A stretch of 64,000 nt of DNA from Pseudomonas capeferrum (GTDB taxonomy: Bacteria > Pseudomonadota > Gammaproteobacteria > Pseudomonadales > Pseudomonadaceae), in assembly GCF_013523055.1 (NCBI RefSeq), contig NZ_JAAMQM010000020.1, forward strand, positions 1 to 64,000, read 5' to 3'. The position numbers and the translations under genes were made by a program. Positions within the stretch are counted from its first letter, which is position 1, and the number at the start of each line of letters is the position of its first letter. Below the pieces are notes generated by a model that was not told where the DNA came from, did not search any database, and was given only the letters and a program-made list of their open reading frames with translations. Shown here in pieces: positions 1 to 8,569 of the stretch.

Positions 1-436
1 CCTTGGAGGCGAAGGTGCCCTGGGCATGGCCGGTCAGCGCGGCCAGCATCTGGCCGGTCTGGTTGTTGTCACTGTCGATGGCCTGCTTGCCAAGGATCAC
101 CAGCTGCGGCTGCTCCTTGTCGACCACGGCCTTGAGCAGCTTGGCCACGGCCAGGGAGTTGAGTTCTTCAGCCGACTCGACCAGCACGGCACGGTCGGCC
201 CCCAGGGCCAGAGCGGTGCGCAGTTGTTCCTGGGCGGTCGCCGGGCCAATGGTCACCGCGACGATCTCGGTCGCCACGCCCTTTTCCTTCAGGCGTACGG
301 CTTCTTCCACCGCGATCTCGCAGAAAGGGTTCATGGACATCTTTACGTTGGCAAGGTCGACGCCGGAGTTGTCCGCCTTGACGCGAACCTTGACGTTGTA
401 GTCGACCACGCGCTTGATAGCGACGAGGACCTTCAT
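1..436 (-). CDS. etfB: Electron transfer flavoprotein beta subunit (partial, 3' end outside window)
   Basis: The first 145 residues of EtfB are visible, starting MKVLVAIKRVVDYNVKVRVK; the C-terminus lies beyond base 1. EtfB pairs with EtfA (expected just outside the window) to carry electrons from acyl-CoA dehydrogenases to ETF:quinone oxidoreductase. The family signature region NPFCEIAVEEAVRLKEKG is present near residue 36. The start at 436 is preceded by a strong GGAGGT ribosome site. It lies 94 bp downstream of two acyl-CoA dehydrogenase genes on the same strand, so this looks like a cluster-dedicated copy. Pseudomonas normally also carries a housekeeping etfBA elsewhere, which is background knowledge and not visible here. 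Confidence 0.93.
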   Translation of the reverse strand, partial: MKVLVAIKRVVDYNVKVRVKADNSGVDLANVKMSMNPFCEIAVEEAVRLKEKGVATEIVAVTIGPATAQEQLRTALALGADRAVLVESAEELNSLAVAKLLKAVVDKEQPQLVILGKQAIDSDNNQTGQMLAALTGHAQGTFASK

Positions 437-530
437 GCATTACCTCCACAGTTAAAGCAATGAAACCGCTGTGAGGGGCAGCGTCTTGTGGCCACCGTCC
501 TCACCTTTGTTCTTTGTTTACAAAATGGGT

Positions 531-1673
531 TCAGGCCACATCGAGCAGAGCTGAATAGGCCTTCAGGTGATGATCGTCGTCACCAAATTCATGGCTGAGC
601 ATCACCAGGCGCTTGGCATGGTGTGCCAGGGCATATTCCTTGGTCATGCCAATCCCGCCATGCAGCTGGATCGCCTGTTCGGCGATATTGCGCGCTGCAC
701 GGGTGACGATGAACTTGGCGGCCGCCAGGGTCCGGCTGCGCTCGTCGCTGTCAGCCTGGTCGGCGCAGTACGCGGCCAGGATCGCCATGCTGGTGGCCTG
801 CTCCAACTCGGTGCGCATGTCCACCATGCGGTGCTGCAACACTTGGAACTGACCAATTGCCACGCCGAACTGCTGACGGGTTTTCAGATAATCCAGGGTC
901 AGGCGACAGGCCTCCTCCATGCTGCCCAGCGCTTCAGCGCACTGCGCGGCAATCGCCCGTCCTTGCTGGTAACGCAGCGCCGAATAAACCTGCGCCGGCT
1001 CGCCAAGTACATCGGCGGCGGACACCCGTACCTTGTCCAGATACAGGTCGCAGCCCTTGCGGCCATCCACGGTCTGATAGGTGCGACGCTCGACGCCAGC
1101 GGCTTGCGGGTCGACCAGGAACAGGCCAATCCCCAGATCGTCGCGACTGTCGCCACTGACCCGGGCACTGACCAGAATCAACCCTGCCTGATGCCCGCCG
1201 ACCACCACGGATTTCTTGCCTGTCAGCGTCCAGCCTTGTGGGTCCTGGTCGGCGCGGGTCTGGACATCGTTCAAGTGGTAGTGGCTCTGAGGCTCCTGAA
1301 AAGCAGTAGCGAGCAGCAATTGCCCACTGGCCACCCGTGGCAGCAGGTCTTGCTGCTGCGCCGGGCTACCGAGTTGCATGATCAACCCGCCCGCGTAGAT
1401 CACCGATTGCAGGTAGGGTTCCAGGCACAGGCCTCGGCCCAGTTCGGTCATCAGCAACATTGTATCGACGCCCCCGCCTCCAAAGCCGCCCAGCTCTTGC
1501 GGGAATGGAACAGCGGTCAGCCCCAGTTCGCCGAGCTGTTGCCAGAAGGTGCGACTGAAACCTTCTTCACCACTCGCATACTGCTCGCGTGCCTCGAAGC
1601 TGTAGGCGTCACGTACCAGACGAGCCGCGGTGTCTTGCAACATTTGCTGCTCTTCGGTCAGTTTGAAATCCAT
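531..1673 (-). CDS. Acyl-CoA dehydrogenase, small/non-catalytic-type subunit (PimD/FadE27-like)
   Basis: A 380-residue acyl-CoA dehydrogenase beginning MDFKLTEEQQMLQDTAARLV. The open frame extends upstream into the preceding gene, but this Met is the family start. The C-terminal FAD-binding element LHGGIGMTKEYALAHHAKRL (about residue 345) is present. The usual catalytic Tyr-Glu-Gly of short-chain homotetrameric enzymes is absent. It lies 13 bp after a larger acyl-CoA dehydrogenase. This pairing is typical of alpha2beta2 enzymes such as pimeloyl-CoA dehydrogenase PimCD or FadE26/27, which desaturate bulky or dicarboxylic acyl-CoAs. The heteromer is inferred from adjacency. The substrate is unknown. 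Confidence 0.88.
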   Translation of the reverse strand: MDFKLTEEQQMLQDTAARLVRDAYSFEAREQYASGEEGFSRTFWQQLGELGLTAVPFPQELGGFGGGGVDTMLLMTELGRGLCLEPYLQSVIYAGGLIMQLGSPAQQQDLLPRVASGQLLLATAFQEPQSHYHLNDVQTRADQDPQGWTLTGKKSVVVGGHQAGLILVSARVSGDSRDDLGIGLFLVDPQAAGVERRTYQTVDGRKGCDLYLDKVRVSAADVLGEPAQVYSALRYQQGRAIAAQCAEALGSMEEACRLTLDYLKTRQQFGVAIGQFQVLQHRMVDMRTELEQATSMAILAAYCADQADSDERSRTLAAAKFIVTRAARNIAEQAIQLHGGIGMTKEYALAHHAKRLVMLSHEFGDDDHHLKAYSALLDVA

Positions 1674-1686
1674 GTTCAGAACCCCC

Positions 1687-2883
1687 TTACAGTTCGAGAA
1701 TCGTCTTCGAGACGATGTTTTTCTGAATTTCGTTGGAGCCGCCAAAGATCGACAGCTTGCGCAGGTTGAAATACTGACCGGCCAACGCAGCACTGTAGTC
1801 GGTGTGCAGCGCTTGGCCCGGATAGTCCAGGTCCATTTCTTCCTGCAGAAACGGCAAGGCATAGGGTCCGATCACCTTGCGCAGCAGATGACTGATGGCT
1901 TGGCGAATCTCAGTGCCCTTGACCTTGAGGATCGAGCTTTCGGCGCCGGGTACACCGCCCTCCTTGGCCGCCGCCAGGATGCGCAAGGTGCTCATCTCAG
2001 TGGCCATGAGCTGCATTTCCACCTCCGCGACCTGGGCCCGGAACAGCGGATCTTCGATCAGGGGCTTGCCTTCGCTCATCTGCCGGCCAGCGATGCGCTT
2101 GAGGTGCGCCAGCGCCGCCTTGGACGGACCGATGCCCGCCAACCCGGTACGCTCGTAGGTGAGCAGGTATTTGGCGCAGGTCCAACCGTGGTTTTCCTCG
2201 CCGACCAGATTCTCGACCGGAACTTGCACGCTGTCGAAGAACACCTCGTTGACTTCATGCTCGCCATCGAGGGTGATGATCGGGCGCACGCTGATGCCGG
2301 GGCTGCTCATGTCGATCAGCAGAAAAGAAATACCCCGTTGCTTCTGCGCCTGCGGATCGGTGCGCACCAGGCAGAAGATCATGTTGGCGTGCTGGCCCAG
2401 GGTGGTCCAGGTCTTCTGGCCATTGACGATGTAATGATCGCCGTCGCGCACCGCCCGGGTTTTCAGTGAAGCCAGGTCGGACCCGGCACCGGGTTCGGAG
2501 TAGCCCTGGCACCACCAGTCCGTGCCGTCGAGAATACGCGGCAGGTAATGATCCTGTTGCTGGGGCGTGCCGAATTTGATCAATACGGGAGCGACCATGC
2601 TGACCCCGAACGGAATAGTGCGCGGTGCCCCCATCCGCGCACATTCCTCTTCGTAGATATGTTTTTGTACCGGTCCCCAGCCGGTGCCGCCGAATGCCAC
2701 GGGCCAGTGGGTCGCATACCAGCCCTTTTCATTCTGGATCGCCTGCCAGCGCAGGTGGTCGGCTTTGGACAAGTGCTTGCCAAGGCGTACCTTTTCGGCC
2801 AGGTCCTGGGGCAACTTGCTCTCCAGGAAAGCCCTGACCTCATCGCGAAACGCCAATTCTTCAGCCGTAAAATGAATGTCCAT
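1687..2883 (-). CDS. Acyl-CoA dehydrogenase, large subunit (PimC/FadE26-like)
   Basis: A 398-residue acyl-CoA dehydrogenase starting MDIHFTAEELAFRDEVRAFL. The substrate/FAD loop GYSEPGAGSDLASL lies at residues 127-140 and the C-terminal FGGSNEIQKNIV at 380-391. The canonical catalytic Glu of the YEG motif is Gly here. Glu244 in LLTYERTG sits where isovaleryl-CoA dehydrogenase and FadE26-type subunits place their base, so this is probably the catalytic subunit of a heteromer with the next gene. It is the second gene of an operon headed by the FadB-like gene. The start at 2883 was chosen because upstream codons overlap the intergenic region and lack homology-like sequence. Confidence 0.9.
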   Translation of the reverse strand: MDIHFTAEELAFRDEVRAFLESKLPQDLAEKVRLGKHLSKADHLRWQAIQNEKGWYATHWPVAFGGTGWGPVQKHIYEEECARMGAPRTIPFGVSMVAPVLIKFGTPQQQDHYLPRILDGTDWWCQGYSEPGAGSDLASLKTRAVRDGDHYIVNGQKTWTTLGQHANMIFCLVRTDPQAQKQRGISFLLIDMSSPGISVRPIITLDGEHEVNEVFFDSVQVPVENLVGEENHGWTCAKYLLTYERTGLAGIGPSKAALAHLKRIAGRQMSEGKPLIEDPLFRAQVAEVEMQLMATEMSTLRILAAAKEGGVPGAESSILKVKGTEIRQAISHLLRKVIGPYALPFLQEEMDLDYPGQALHTDYSAALAGQYFNLRKLSIFGGSNEIQKNIVSKTILEL

Positions 2884-2923
2884 TGTATTTCTCCAAGCCA
2901 ATGAAAGACCGTGAAGCGGGCCG

Positions 2924-5029
2924 TTATGAAGCGGGTTTCCAGTCAGCGAAGCGCCCACCTTGGGCGGCCAGTTTTACCAGCAGCGGCGCCGGTTCCCACC
3001 AGGCGCCAAAGCGTTGGTGGAACTCGCGAATACGGGCCAGCACCTTGTCCAGTCCCAGGCTGTCGGCATAGAACATCGGGCCGCCGCGCCAGGCGGCAAA
3101 GCCATAGCCATGCAGGTAGATCACGTCGATATCGCTGCTGCGCCGCACGATGCCTTCTTCAAGGATCTTTGCGCCCTCGTTGATCAGCGCGAAGATGCAG
3201 CGCTCGACGATGTATTGATCACTGAGGTCATCGCGCGTTATGCCTTTCTCACGGGATACCGCCTCCAACAACGGCATCAACGCCGGGTTCGGCTCAGGGC
3301 GGCGCGAGCCAGGCGCATAGCGATAGAAGCCCCTGCCCGTCTTTTGTCCGAGCATGCCGGCCTCGCAGAGTTTGTCGAGTACGCCGGGCAGTGGATAGTG
3401 CGAAGGCAGAGTCTCGCGCTGCCGCTTGCGGATGCTCCAGCCGATGTCCAGTCCCGAAAGGTCGCGCATGGCGTTAGGCCCCATGGCCAGGCCAAAGCGG
3501 CGAAGGGCGGCATCCACCTGCTCTGGTGTGGCGCCCTCCTCCAACAGGAATTCGGCCTCACGGCCATACTGGAAGATCATCCGATTGCCGACGAAACCAT
3601 CACAGACGCCCACCACCACCGCGACCTTGCCGAGGGTTTTACTCAGGCGCATCACGGTCGCCAACACTTCTAAACTGGTGTCCCGGCCGCGCACCACTTC
3701 CAGCAACCGCATGACGTTGGCCGGACTGAAAAAGTGCAGTCCGACCACGTCCTGGGGCCGCGCGGTGAATGCGGCGATGACGTCCAGGTCCAGTGACGAG
3801 GTGTTGCTGGCCAGGATCGCCCCGGGCTTGCAGACCTGATCCAGCCGCTCGAATACCTCACGTTTGGCCTCCAGGCTCTCGAACACCGCCTCAATGACCA
3901 AATCTGCCTCGGCCAGCTCGTTGTAATCCAGTCCGCCGTGCAGCAGCGCCAGACGTTGTCCCATCAGCTCGGCGCTCAAGCTGCCACGTTCGACGCTGGC
4001 AGCGCAGGTTTCCCGCGCATGTTGTAGCGCCCGTTGCAGGGCTTGTTCATTGATCTCCAGCAGTGTTACTGGAATGCCGGCACTGACAAAGCTCAGCGCG
4101 ATGCCAACGCCCATGGTGCCGCCACCCACCACACCAACCCGCTTGATGGCCCGCACCGGGGTTTCCTTGGGCACGTCTTCGATGCGAGCGCATTGACGCT
4201 CGGCAAAGAACGCGTGTACCAGCGCCGCGCGTTGTTCAGAACCCAGACACTCCTGGAACAACGCTCGCTCACGCTGCAAGCCTTCAGCCAAGGGAAGACA
4301 GACCGCCGCTTCAACCGCCGCAACGCAACGCGGTGGAGAAAAGAAACCAGGCATGCGCTTGGCCACTTCGGCGCGCTTGGCCGCGATCAGCGCGCTGTTA
4401 TCGACGCTATCGAGCGCGGCGGTCTGGTCGCCAGTGCGCCGCACCCCCAAGGATTCGTCCAGCATCCGCTGGGCAAACGCGACTCCGGCCGCTCGCGGAT
4501 CGCCTTCAAACAATTCGTCGATGATATGGGATTCCAAGGCTTGCAGGGCATCGATGGGCGCGCCGGAGACAATCATGTCCAGCGCCTTTCCTATCCCTGC
4601 CAGGCGCGGCAACCGTTGCGTTCCCCCCGCCCCTGGCAGCAGGCCGAGCTTGACTTCCGGCAGACCGACCTGGGCATCGCGGTGGGCAATGCGGTAGTGG
4701 CAACCCAGCGCCATCTCAAGACCGCCACCCAGCGCCATGCCATGAATTACCGCGACGCAGGGTTTGGCACTTTGCTCAAAAGCATTGACGACGTCTGGCA
4801 AGCTCGGTGCCTGTGGCGGCTTACCAAACTCTTTGATGTCCGCGCCGGCAATAAAGGTTCGGCCGCTGCACAGCAACACCAGCACATCGACCTGGGCATC
4901 ACTCTGCGCCTCGTGCAAGGCATCGAGCAAACCTTGGCGCTGGGCTTGACCGAGCGCATTCACAGGAGGGTTGTTCAGGGTAATAAGGGCAATCCGACCT
5001 TGATGCTCATAGTTCACGCTGGAATTCAT
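2924..5029 (-). CDS. Bifunctional enoyl-CoA hydratase / 3-hydroxyacyl-CoA dehydrogenase (FadB/MFE-1-like)
   Basis: A 701-residue fusion that hydrates trans-2-enoyl-CoA and oxidises the 3-hydroxyacyl-CoA with NAD. Residues 1-190 form a crotonase domain with oxyanion motif GRTFIAGADIKEF (57-69) and both catalytic glutamates (GGGLE, E105; GLPE, E125). A Rossmann motif RVGVVGGGTMGVGI spans 297-310, followed by the HFFSPANVMRLLEVV catalytic-histidine region of HAD. The two C-terminal HAD domains complete the fold. It heads the operon with the two acyl-CoA dehydrogenases and etfB, giving three of the four beta-oxidation steps; a thiolase is not seen nearby. Its length fits the peroxisomal-type multifunctional enzyme better than classical FadB. 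Confidence 0.92.
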   Translation of the reverse strand: MNSSVNYEHQGRIALITLNNPPVNALGQAQRQGLLDALHEAQSDAQVDVLVLLCSGRTFIAGADIKEFGKPPQAPSLPDVVNAFEQSAKPCVAVIHGMALGGGLEMALGCHYRIAHRDAQVGLPEVKLGLLPGAGGTQRLPRLAGIGKALDMIVSGAPIDALQALESHIIDELFEGDPRAAGVAFAQRMLDESLGVRRTGDQTAALDSVDNSALIAAKRAEVAKRMPGFFSPPRCVAAVEAAVCLPLAEGLQRERALFQECLGSEQRAALVHAFFAERQCARIEDVPKETPVRAIKRVGVVGGGTMGVGIALSFVSAGIPVTLLEINEQALQRALQHARETCAASVERGSLSAELMGQRLALLHGGLDYNELAEADLVIEAVFESLEAKREVFERLDQVCKPGAILASNTSSLDLDVIAAFTARPQDVVGLHFFSPANVMRLLEVVRGRDTSLEVLATVMRLSKTLGKVAVVVGVCDGFVGNRMIFQYGREAEFLLEEGATPEQVDAALRRFGLAMGPNAMRDLSGLDIGWSIRKRQRETLPSHYPLPGVLDKLCEAGMLGQKTGRGFYRYAPGSRRPEPNPALMPLLEAVSREKGITRDDLSDQYIVERCIFALINEGAKILEEGIVRRSSDIDVIYLHGYGFAAWRGGPMFYADSLGLDKVLARIREFHQRFGAWWEPAPLLVKLAAQGGRFADWKPAS

Positions 5030-5063
5030 CTGAACCTCAATACTTGTTTTTATTGGAACTAGG

Positions 5064-5079
5064 TTTCGCTGTGCAGAAC
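5064..5079. promoter_or_regulatory. Operator-like motif upstream of the beta-oxidation operon
   Basis: The 16-bp string TTTCGCTGTGCAGAAC (plus strand) lies 35-50 bp upstream of the FadB-like start codon. The same string with one change occurs upstream of the OprD gene at 7968-7983. The minus-strand form GTTCTGCACAGCGAAA has an imperfect TTC...GAA dyad of the kind seen in IclR-type operators. That family suggestion is a guess; no IclR gene is in the window. Confidence 0.4.
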
Positions 5080-5143
5080 GAATTGGGTGATTTTACCAAA
5101 GCATTGGTGTAAGGCAAATGGTTTCTTGCGGTATTGAGTGACA

Positions 5144-5175
5144 GAAATAAAACTGACACCACGAGGGTGCCAGTT
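5144..5175 (-). terminator. Rho-independent terminator of the OprD-MFS operon
   Basis: On the minus strand the hairpin AACTGGCACC-CTCGT-GGTGTCAGTT (10 bp with one G-U pair) is followed by TTATTT. It lies just after the MFS stop codon at 5204 and before the FadB-like promoter, so the two operons are separate transcription units. Confidence 0.75.
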
Positions 5176-5203
5176 CGGTCAAGCAGCAAGCACGGGCTGG
5201 AAG

Positions 5204-6565
5204 TCAGGCATCCGCGCGTGGTGCGTGGGGGGTGGGCACAACGATGCGCTGATCTGTGGGCGTCCAGGTTTTGAGGCGCTCCAGACTCGCGCGATAAGCA
5301 CGTAAGCCACTTGCCAGAATCACTACTGCCAGGATCAGAGAAACCGCGGTCACCACAGCCAGTGAGTAACGCAACGCTGAGTCACTGCCAAACACATAGT
5401 CGGTACCCAAGGCCACGGCGGTCGGCCCGATCCCTAGACCAATCAGTGTCACGGCGAACTGATAAAGCGCCGACGCCTGCCCACGCATCGGGCTGGGCAC
5501 GACCTCCTGGACAGCCAGAGGGCCGACGCCGAACGGCATGCTCACGGTGAAGACGTGCAAGGCCATCAGTACCAGGGCCAGGTTCTTGTCTTCCACCATA
5601 TAGCCCAGGTTGGACGGCAGCGTCAGCAGCGCTGCCAGGATCGCAATGCGCAACGGCGCGTCCCTGTGACCGCGTTTGATCAGCCAGTCGCACAGACGAC
5701 CTCCCACCAGCAAACCGAGCGAACCACAGATCGCCATCATGCTGCCGTAAATCACACCGACCTCGGGCACGGTCATGTCGAATGAGCGCACAAAGAAGGT
5801 AGGAATCCATGCACTGCTGCCATAGGCAGTGAAGGTTAAACAGGCAAATCCCAGATTATGGCAGAGCATGGTGCGGCGGTTCTTGTACAGATAATCGACG
5901 AACTCCGAAAACGGTAGCTCCAGGCCCGCACCGACCCCGTGCCGTGCCGGTTCACGCAGCAGCAACAGACACAGTGAAAAGACCAGACCGATGGCACCTA
6001 GAATCAAAAACACCATTTGCCACGGGCGCACCGTGCCAAGAAGCGGCAAGTTCAAGTCCCCCTGGCTGGTGGCGAAGTGCACCGCCACCCCACCCAACAG
6101 CAAGGCAACGCCCGATCCCAGGTAAATCGCCGTCGAATACACACTAAAGGCAGTACCCCTGCGCTCAGGCGTAAAGCTGTCGGATATCATCGAATAGGCG
6201 CAAGGCGCGAGCGATGCCTCACCGGCCGCCACGCCGATACGGCAGAAGAGAAACTGCCAGTAGCCTTTGACCATACCGCACGCAGCGGTCATGCCGCTCC
6301 AGACCAGAACGCCGCACAGCAACAAATTGCGTCGGCTCTTGCTGTCGGCAATCCGCCCCAAGGGGATACCGCACATGGTATAGAAGATCGCAAAAGACAA
6401 GCCCATCAAAAGGCTCATCTGGGTATCACTGATATCCATGTCATGCCGAATTGGTCCCACCAACAGGTTGAGAATCTGCCGGTCCACAAACGAAAGAACA
6501 TAGGCCAACATCAGCACGCCAACAGTGAACCAGGCGCGTATAGTTGATGGATAACGTGAATTCAT
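5204..6565 (-). CDS. MFS transporter (spinster-like / aromatic or organic-acid importer)
   Basis: A 453-residue major facilitator with about 12 hydrophobic segments. The MFS loop 2-3 signature appears as GIPLGRIADSKSRRNLL near residue 65. The N-terminus VLMLAYVLSFVDRQILNLLVGPI is typical of the spinster-like branch common in aromatic and sterol catabolic clusters of proteobacteria. It lies in the inner membrane, probably importing the pathway substrate that the neighbouring OprD porin admits. The OprD gene ends 55 bp upstream on the same strand, so the pair likely forms one unit. A paralogue of the same type lies at 17944-19293. Confidence 0.88.
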   Translation of the reverse strand: MNSRYPSTIRAWFTVGVLMLAYVLSFVDRQILNLLVGPIRHDMDISDTQMSLLMGLSFAIFYTMCGIPLGRIADSKSRRNLLLCGVLVWSGMTAACGMVKGYWQFLFCRIGVAAGEASLAPCAYSMISDSFTPERRGTAFSVYSTAIYLGSGVALLLGGVAVHFATSQGDLNLPLLGTVRPWQMVFLILGAIGLVFSLCLLLLREPARHGVGAGLELPFSEFVDYLYKNRRTMLCHNLGFACLTFTAYGSSAWIPTFFVRSFDMTVPEVGVIYGSMMAICGSLGLLVGGRLCDWLIKRGHRDAPLRIAILAALLTLPSNLGYMVEDKNLALVLMALHVFTVSMPFGVGPLAVQEVVPSPMRGQASALYQFAVTLIGLGIGPTAVALGTDYVFGSDSALRYSLAVVTAVSLILAVVILASGLRAYRASLERLKTWTPTDQRIVVPTPHAPRADA

Positions 6566-6620
6566 AGCCGCTACGACCTCATTGTTGTTATGGACGCCCT
6601 GCGGGCTCTTACCGACTCGA

Positions 6621-7886
6621 CTACAGCAATGGCAGGGTGTAACTGATGATCAGGCGGTTGTCGTCCAGATCACTGCCAAAGTGCTTCATACGCAACGAAG
6701 AGTTACGCCACTTCACCCCGACGTTTTTCAATGGCCCGCCCTGGAACACATAGGTGATATCGGTATCGCGCTCCCACTCCGTTCCTGTTGGCTTACCCGC
6801 CCCCAGTTCGATCCCATCGCCATGGATATAACGGGTCATGAAGGTCAGCCCAGGAATCCCGGCGGCTGCCAGATTGAAGTCGTAACGGACTTGCCAGGAC
6901 TGCTCTTCTCGGTTGGCGAAGTCATTGTTCGAAACGAAGTTGGGAAGAAAGGCATCAGCGCCATTGATGTAGGCGTAGCCGGTATCTCCGCTCATTTTTT
7001 GGTAGCCCAGACCCAGACCATGACCGCCTACGCTGTAGGTGAACATCGCCGCCGCTGCCGTGTTGTCGATGTTGCTATTGCCCTGGTTATAGGAACGGGC
7101 AAACCGCAGGTCGCTTTTGAACGACTGGCCGCCGCCCAGCGGCTGCACGTGCAGCACGCTGAAGTTGTGCTGGCGATAGAAACTGTCGAGTGCACCGTAG
7201 AAGTAGCTGGCGCTCAGCTGGTCGCTCCATGTGTAGCCAACACCAGCGAAGTTGAACTCGTCGCTGGTGACGCCCTTGGTGAGCCGTATGCCCTTGGCAT
7301 TCGATACTGAAGGCGTCATGTCTTCCCGGTTGGTCGAGTCCCGCTGGGTCACCTGGCGCAGGGAGCCTATGTCAACCGTAAGGTTGCCGAACGCCTGGGA
7401 ATTCAAATGCATGCCCTCGAACGTCTGCGGCAACAGACGCGTGTCGTTGAATTGCACCACCGGCAGGCGCGGGTGCAACGTGCCGAGTCTGAGCACGTTG
7501 CCGGACGTCCGTACCTTGGCGGTCAGGCCCAAAAAACCGTTGTTGCTCACGGAACGGCCGTCGCGCCGACGCGGAACCAGCCCAGAGCCGGCACGGTCCT
7601 GACTGGAGTCCAGCGTCAGGCCAAGCAAGCCGATGGCATCGACCCCAAATCCGACAGAGCCCTCAGTGAAGCCAGACGCGTAGCGCAACAGTCCCCCTTG
7701 GGCCCATTCCTCCTGCTTTGACTGAGGTGCGCCGGACTGTTGAAAGTCCCGATTGATGTAAAAATTGCGCAGCTCGACGCTTGCCTTGCTGCCCTCAAAA
7801 AAGTCTGCTGCTGCAGGTGCCGAAAATCCAATGACCGCGCTGGTCAATAGAAGATGCGGCGCAAGAATGCAGGTATTGCGCTCCAT
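6621..7886 (-). CDS. OprD-family outer-membrane porin
   Basis: A 421-residue substrate-specific porin of the OprD/OpdK family. It begins with a signal peptide ending near SAPAAAD and continues into FFEGSKASVELRNFYINRDFQ, the hallmark N-terminal strand of the family. Other family blocks are EEWAQGGLLRYASGFTEG...VGFGVDAIGLLGLTLD, LPQTFEGMHLNS, GLGYQKMSGDTGYAYING and the C-terminal ISYTLPLL. It would admit small organic or aromatic acids through the outer membrane. It is the first gene of a pair with the MFS transporter. An operator-like motif 82-97 bp upstream is shared with the beta-oxidation operon. Confidence 0.93.
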   Translation of the reverse strand: MERNTCILAPHLLLTSAVIGFSAPAAADFFEGSKASVELRNFYINRDFQQSGAPQSKQEEWAQGGLLRYASGFTEGSVGFGVDAIGLLGLTLDSSQDRAGSGLVPRRRDGRSVSNNGFLGLTAKVRTSGNVLRLGTLHPRLPVVQFNDTRLLPQTFEGMHLNSQAFGNLTVDIGSLRQVTQRDSTNREDMTPSVSNAKGIRLTKGVTSDEFNFAGVGYTWSDQLSASYFYGALDSFYRQHNFSVLHVQPLGGGQSFKSDLRFARSYNQGNSNIDNTAAAAMFTYSVGGHGLGLGYQKMSGDTGYAYINGADAFLPNFVSNNDFANREEQSWQVRYDFNLAAAGIPGLTFMTRYIHGDGIELGAGKPTGTEWERDTDITYVFQGGPLKNVGVKWRNSSLRMKHFGSDLDDNRLIISYTLPLL

Positions 7887-7967
7887 GGTGCGGCCCTTTT
7901 TTTGTTATCGATGTAACACCGCCTTTCACATGACAGTTTGGCTGACAGCTCATAGCCTAATAGGCTA

Positions 7968-7983
7968 TTTCGCTGTGCGGAAC
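7968..7983. promoter_or_regulatory. Operator-like motif upstream of oprD-MFS operon
   Basis: TTTCGCTGTGCGGAAC matches 15 of 16 bases of the motif at 5064-5079, in the same orientation relative to its downstream gene. It lies 82-97 bp before the OprD start. Co-regulation of uptake and beta-oxidation is the inference. Confidence 0.4.
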
Positions 7984-8163
7984 TCAGTTCCTCTGCATGA
8001 ACGAAAATATAGCCATGTCTAGATTTTCATGTAAAGACAAAACGCTAACCAGAAATGCTTATTTTCAATAACTGCATGTTTTTTATGAATTATTTTATTA
8101 CCATCAATTCGCCTAGAAAATCATTAGTTCCGCCAGGCGAAATATACGATTCATTTATAAAAA

Positions 8164-8407
8164 TATCGGGCTCGGTGGTTTTGCCGATGCTCTGCCCAAG
8201 GCCTTGTCGGGCGGCATGCCTCAGCGTGCGGCCTTGGATGAAGCGCTATACCTAAGTGTTCGGGTATCGGTGATTCGCAATCGGCCTGGGGGCGGTTTGC
8301 CGGGAACTGGGGATGGGGGTGAGGTAGCCACGCAAGCGGCGGGATGATCGGCTGGCGCGGTTGCGGGACAAGCCCTTGAGGCATTGCAGGGTGCTCGGAT
8401 GACTTAA
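8164..8407 (+). pseudogene. Remnant of an ABC transporter ATPase (SsuB/TauB/NrtD type)
   Basis: In one frame the sequence reads IGLGGFADALPKALSGGM followed by PQRAALDEAL, the ABC signature region of sulfonate/taurine/nitrate importers. After an internal loss, RPG and (in another frame) PRKRRDDRLARLRDK then ALEALQGARMT-stop match the C-terminal tail of SsuB-like proteins. At least two frameshifts and a deletion of the Walker B/H-loop region make it non-functional, and the 5' half is missing. The AT-rich bases 7890-8160 before it hold no recognisable gene, and nothing is seen between 8407 and the LysR gene. Confidence 0.65.
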
Positions 8408-8569
8408 GGGCTGGACAAGGCGGTACGAATGACCGCAAACGGGATTAGCGCGCCCTTACACCTTTGTCTTGTGTGTCGTGCTGAGCTGCTCGCCCCTGGG
8501 GGGAGCGATTATTTGAGCCGGTCTAGTGGTGCCTAGAAGAGAGCAGGAAACGGTAGCGCTACTGCCGCA

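Noticed and set aside
567..1769. Long open frames on the plus strand opposite the dehydrogenase genes
   Set aside because: High-GC shadow frames of the real minus-strand genes; translations show no family features.
8488..8506. GC-rich hairpin GCTCGCCCC/GGGGGGAGC as the LysR terminator
   Set aside because: No U-tract and a bulged stem; too weak to call.
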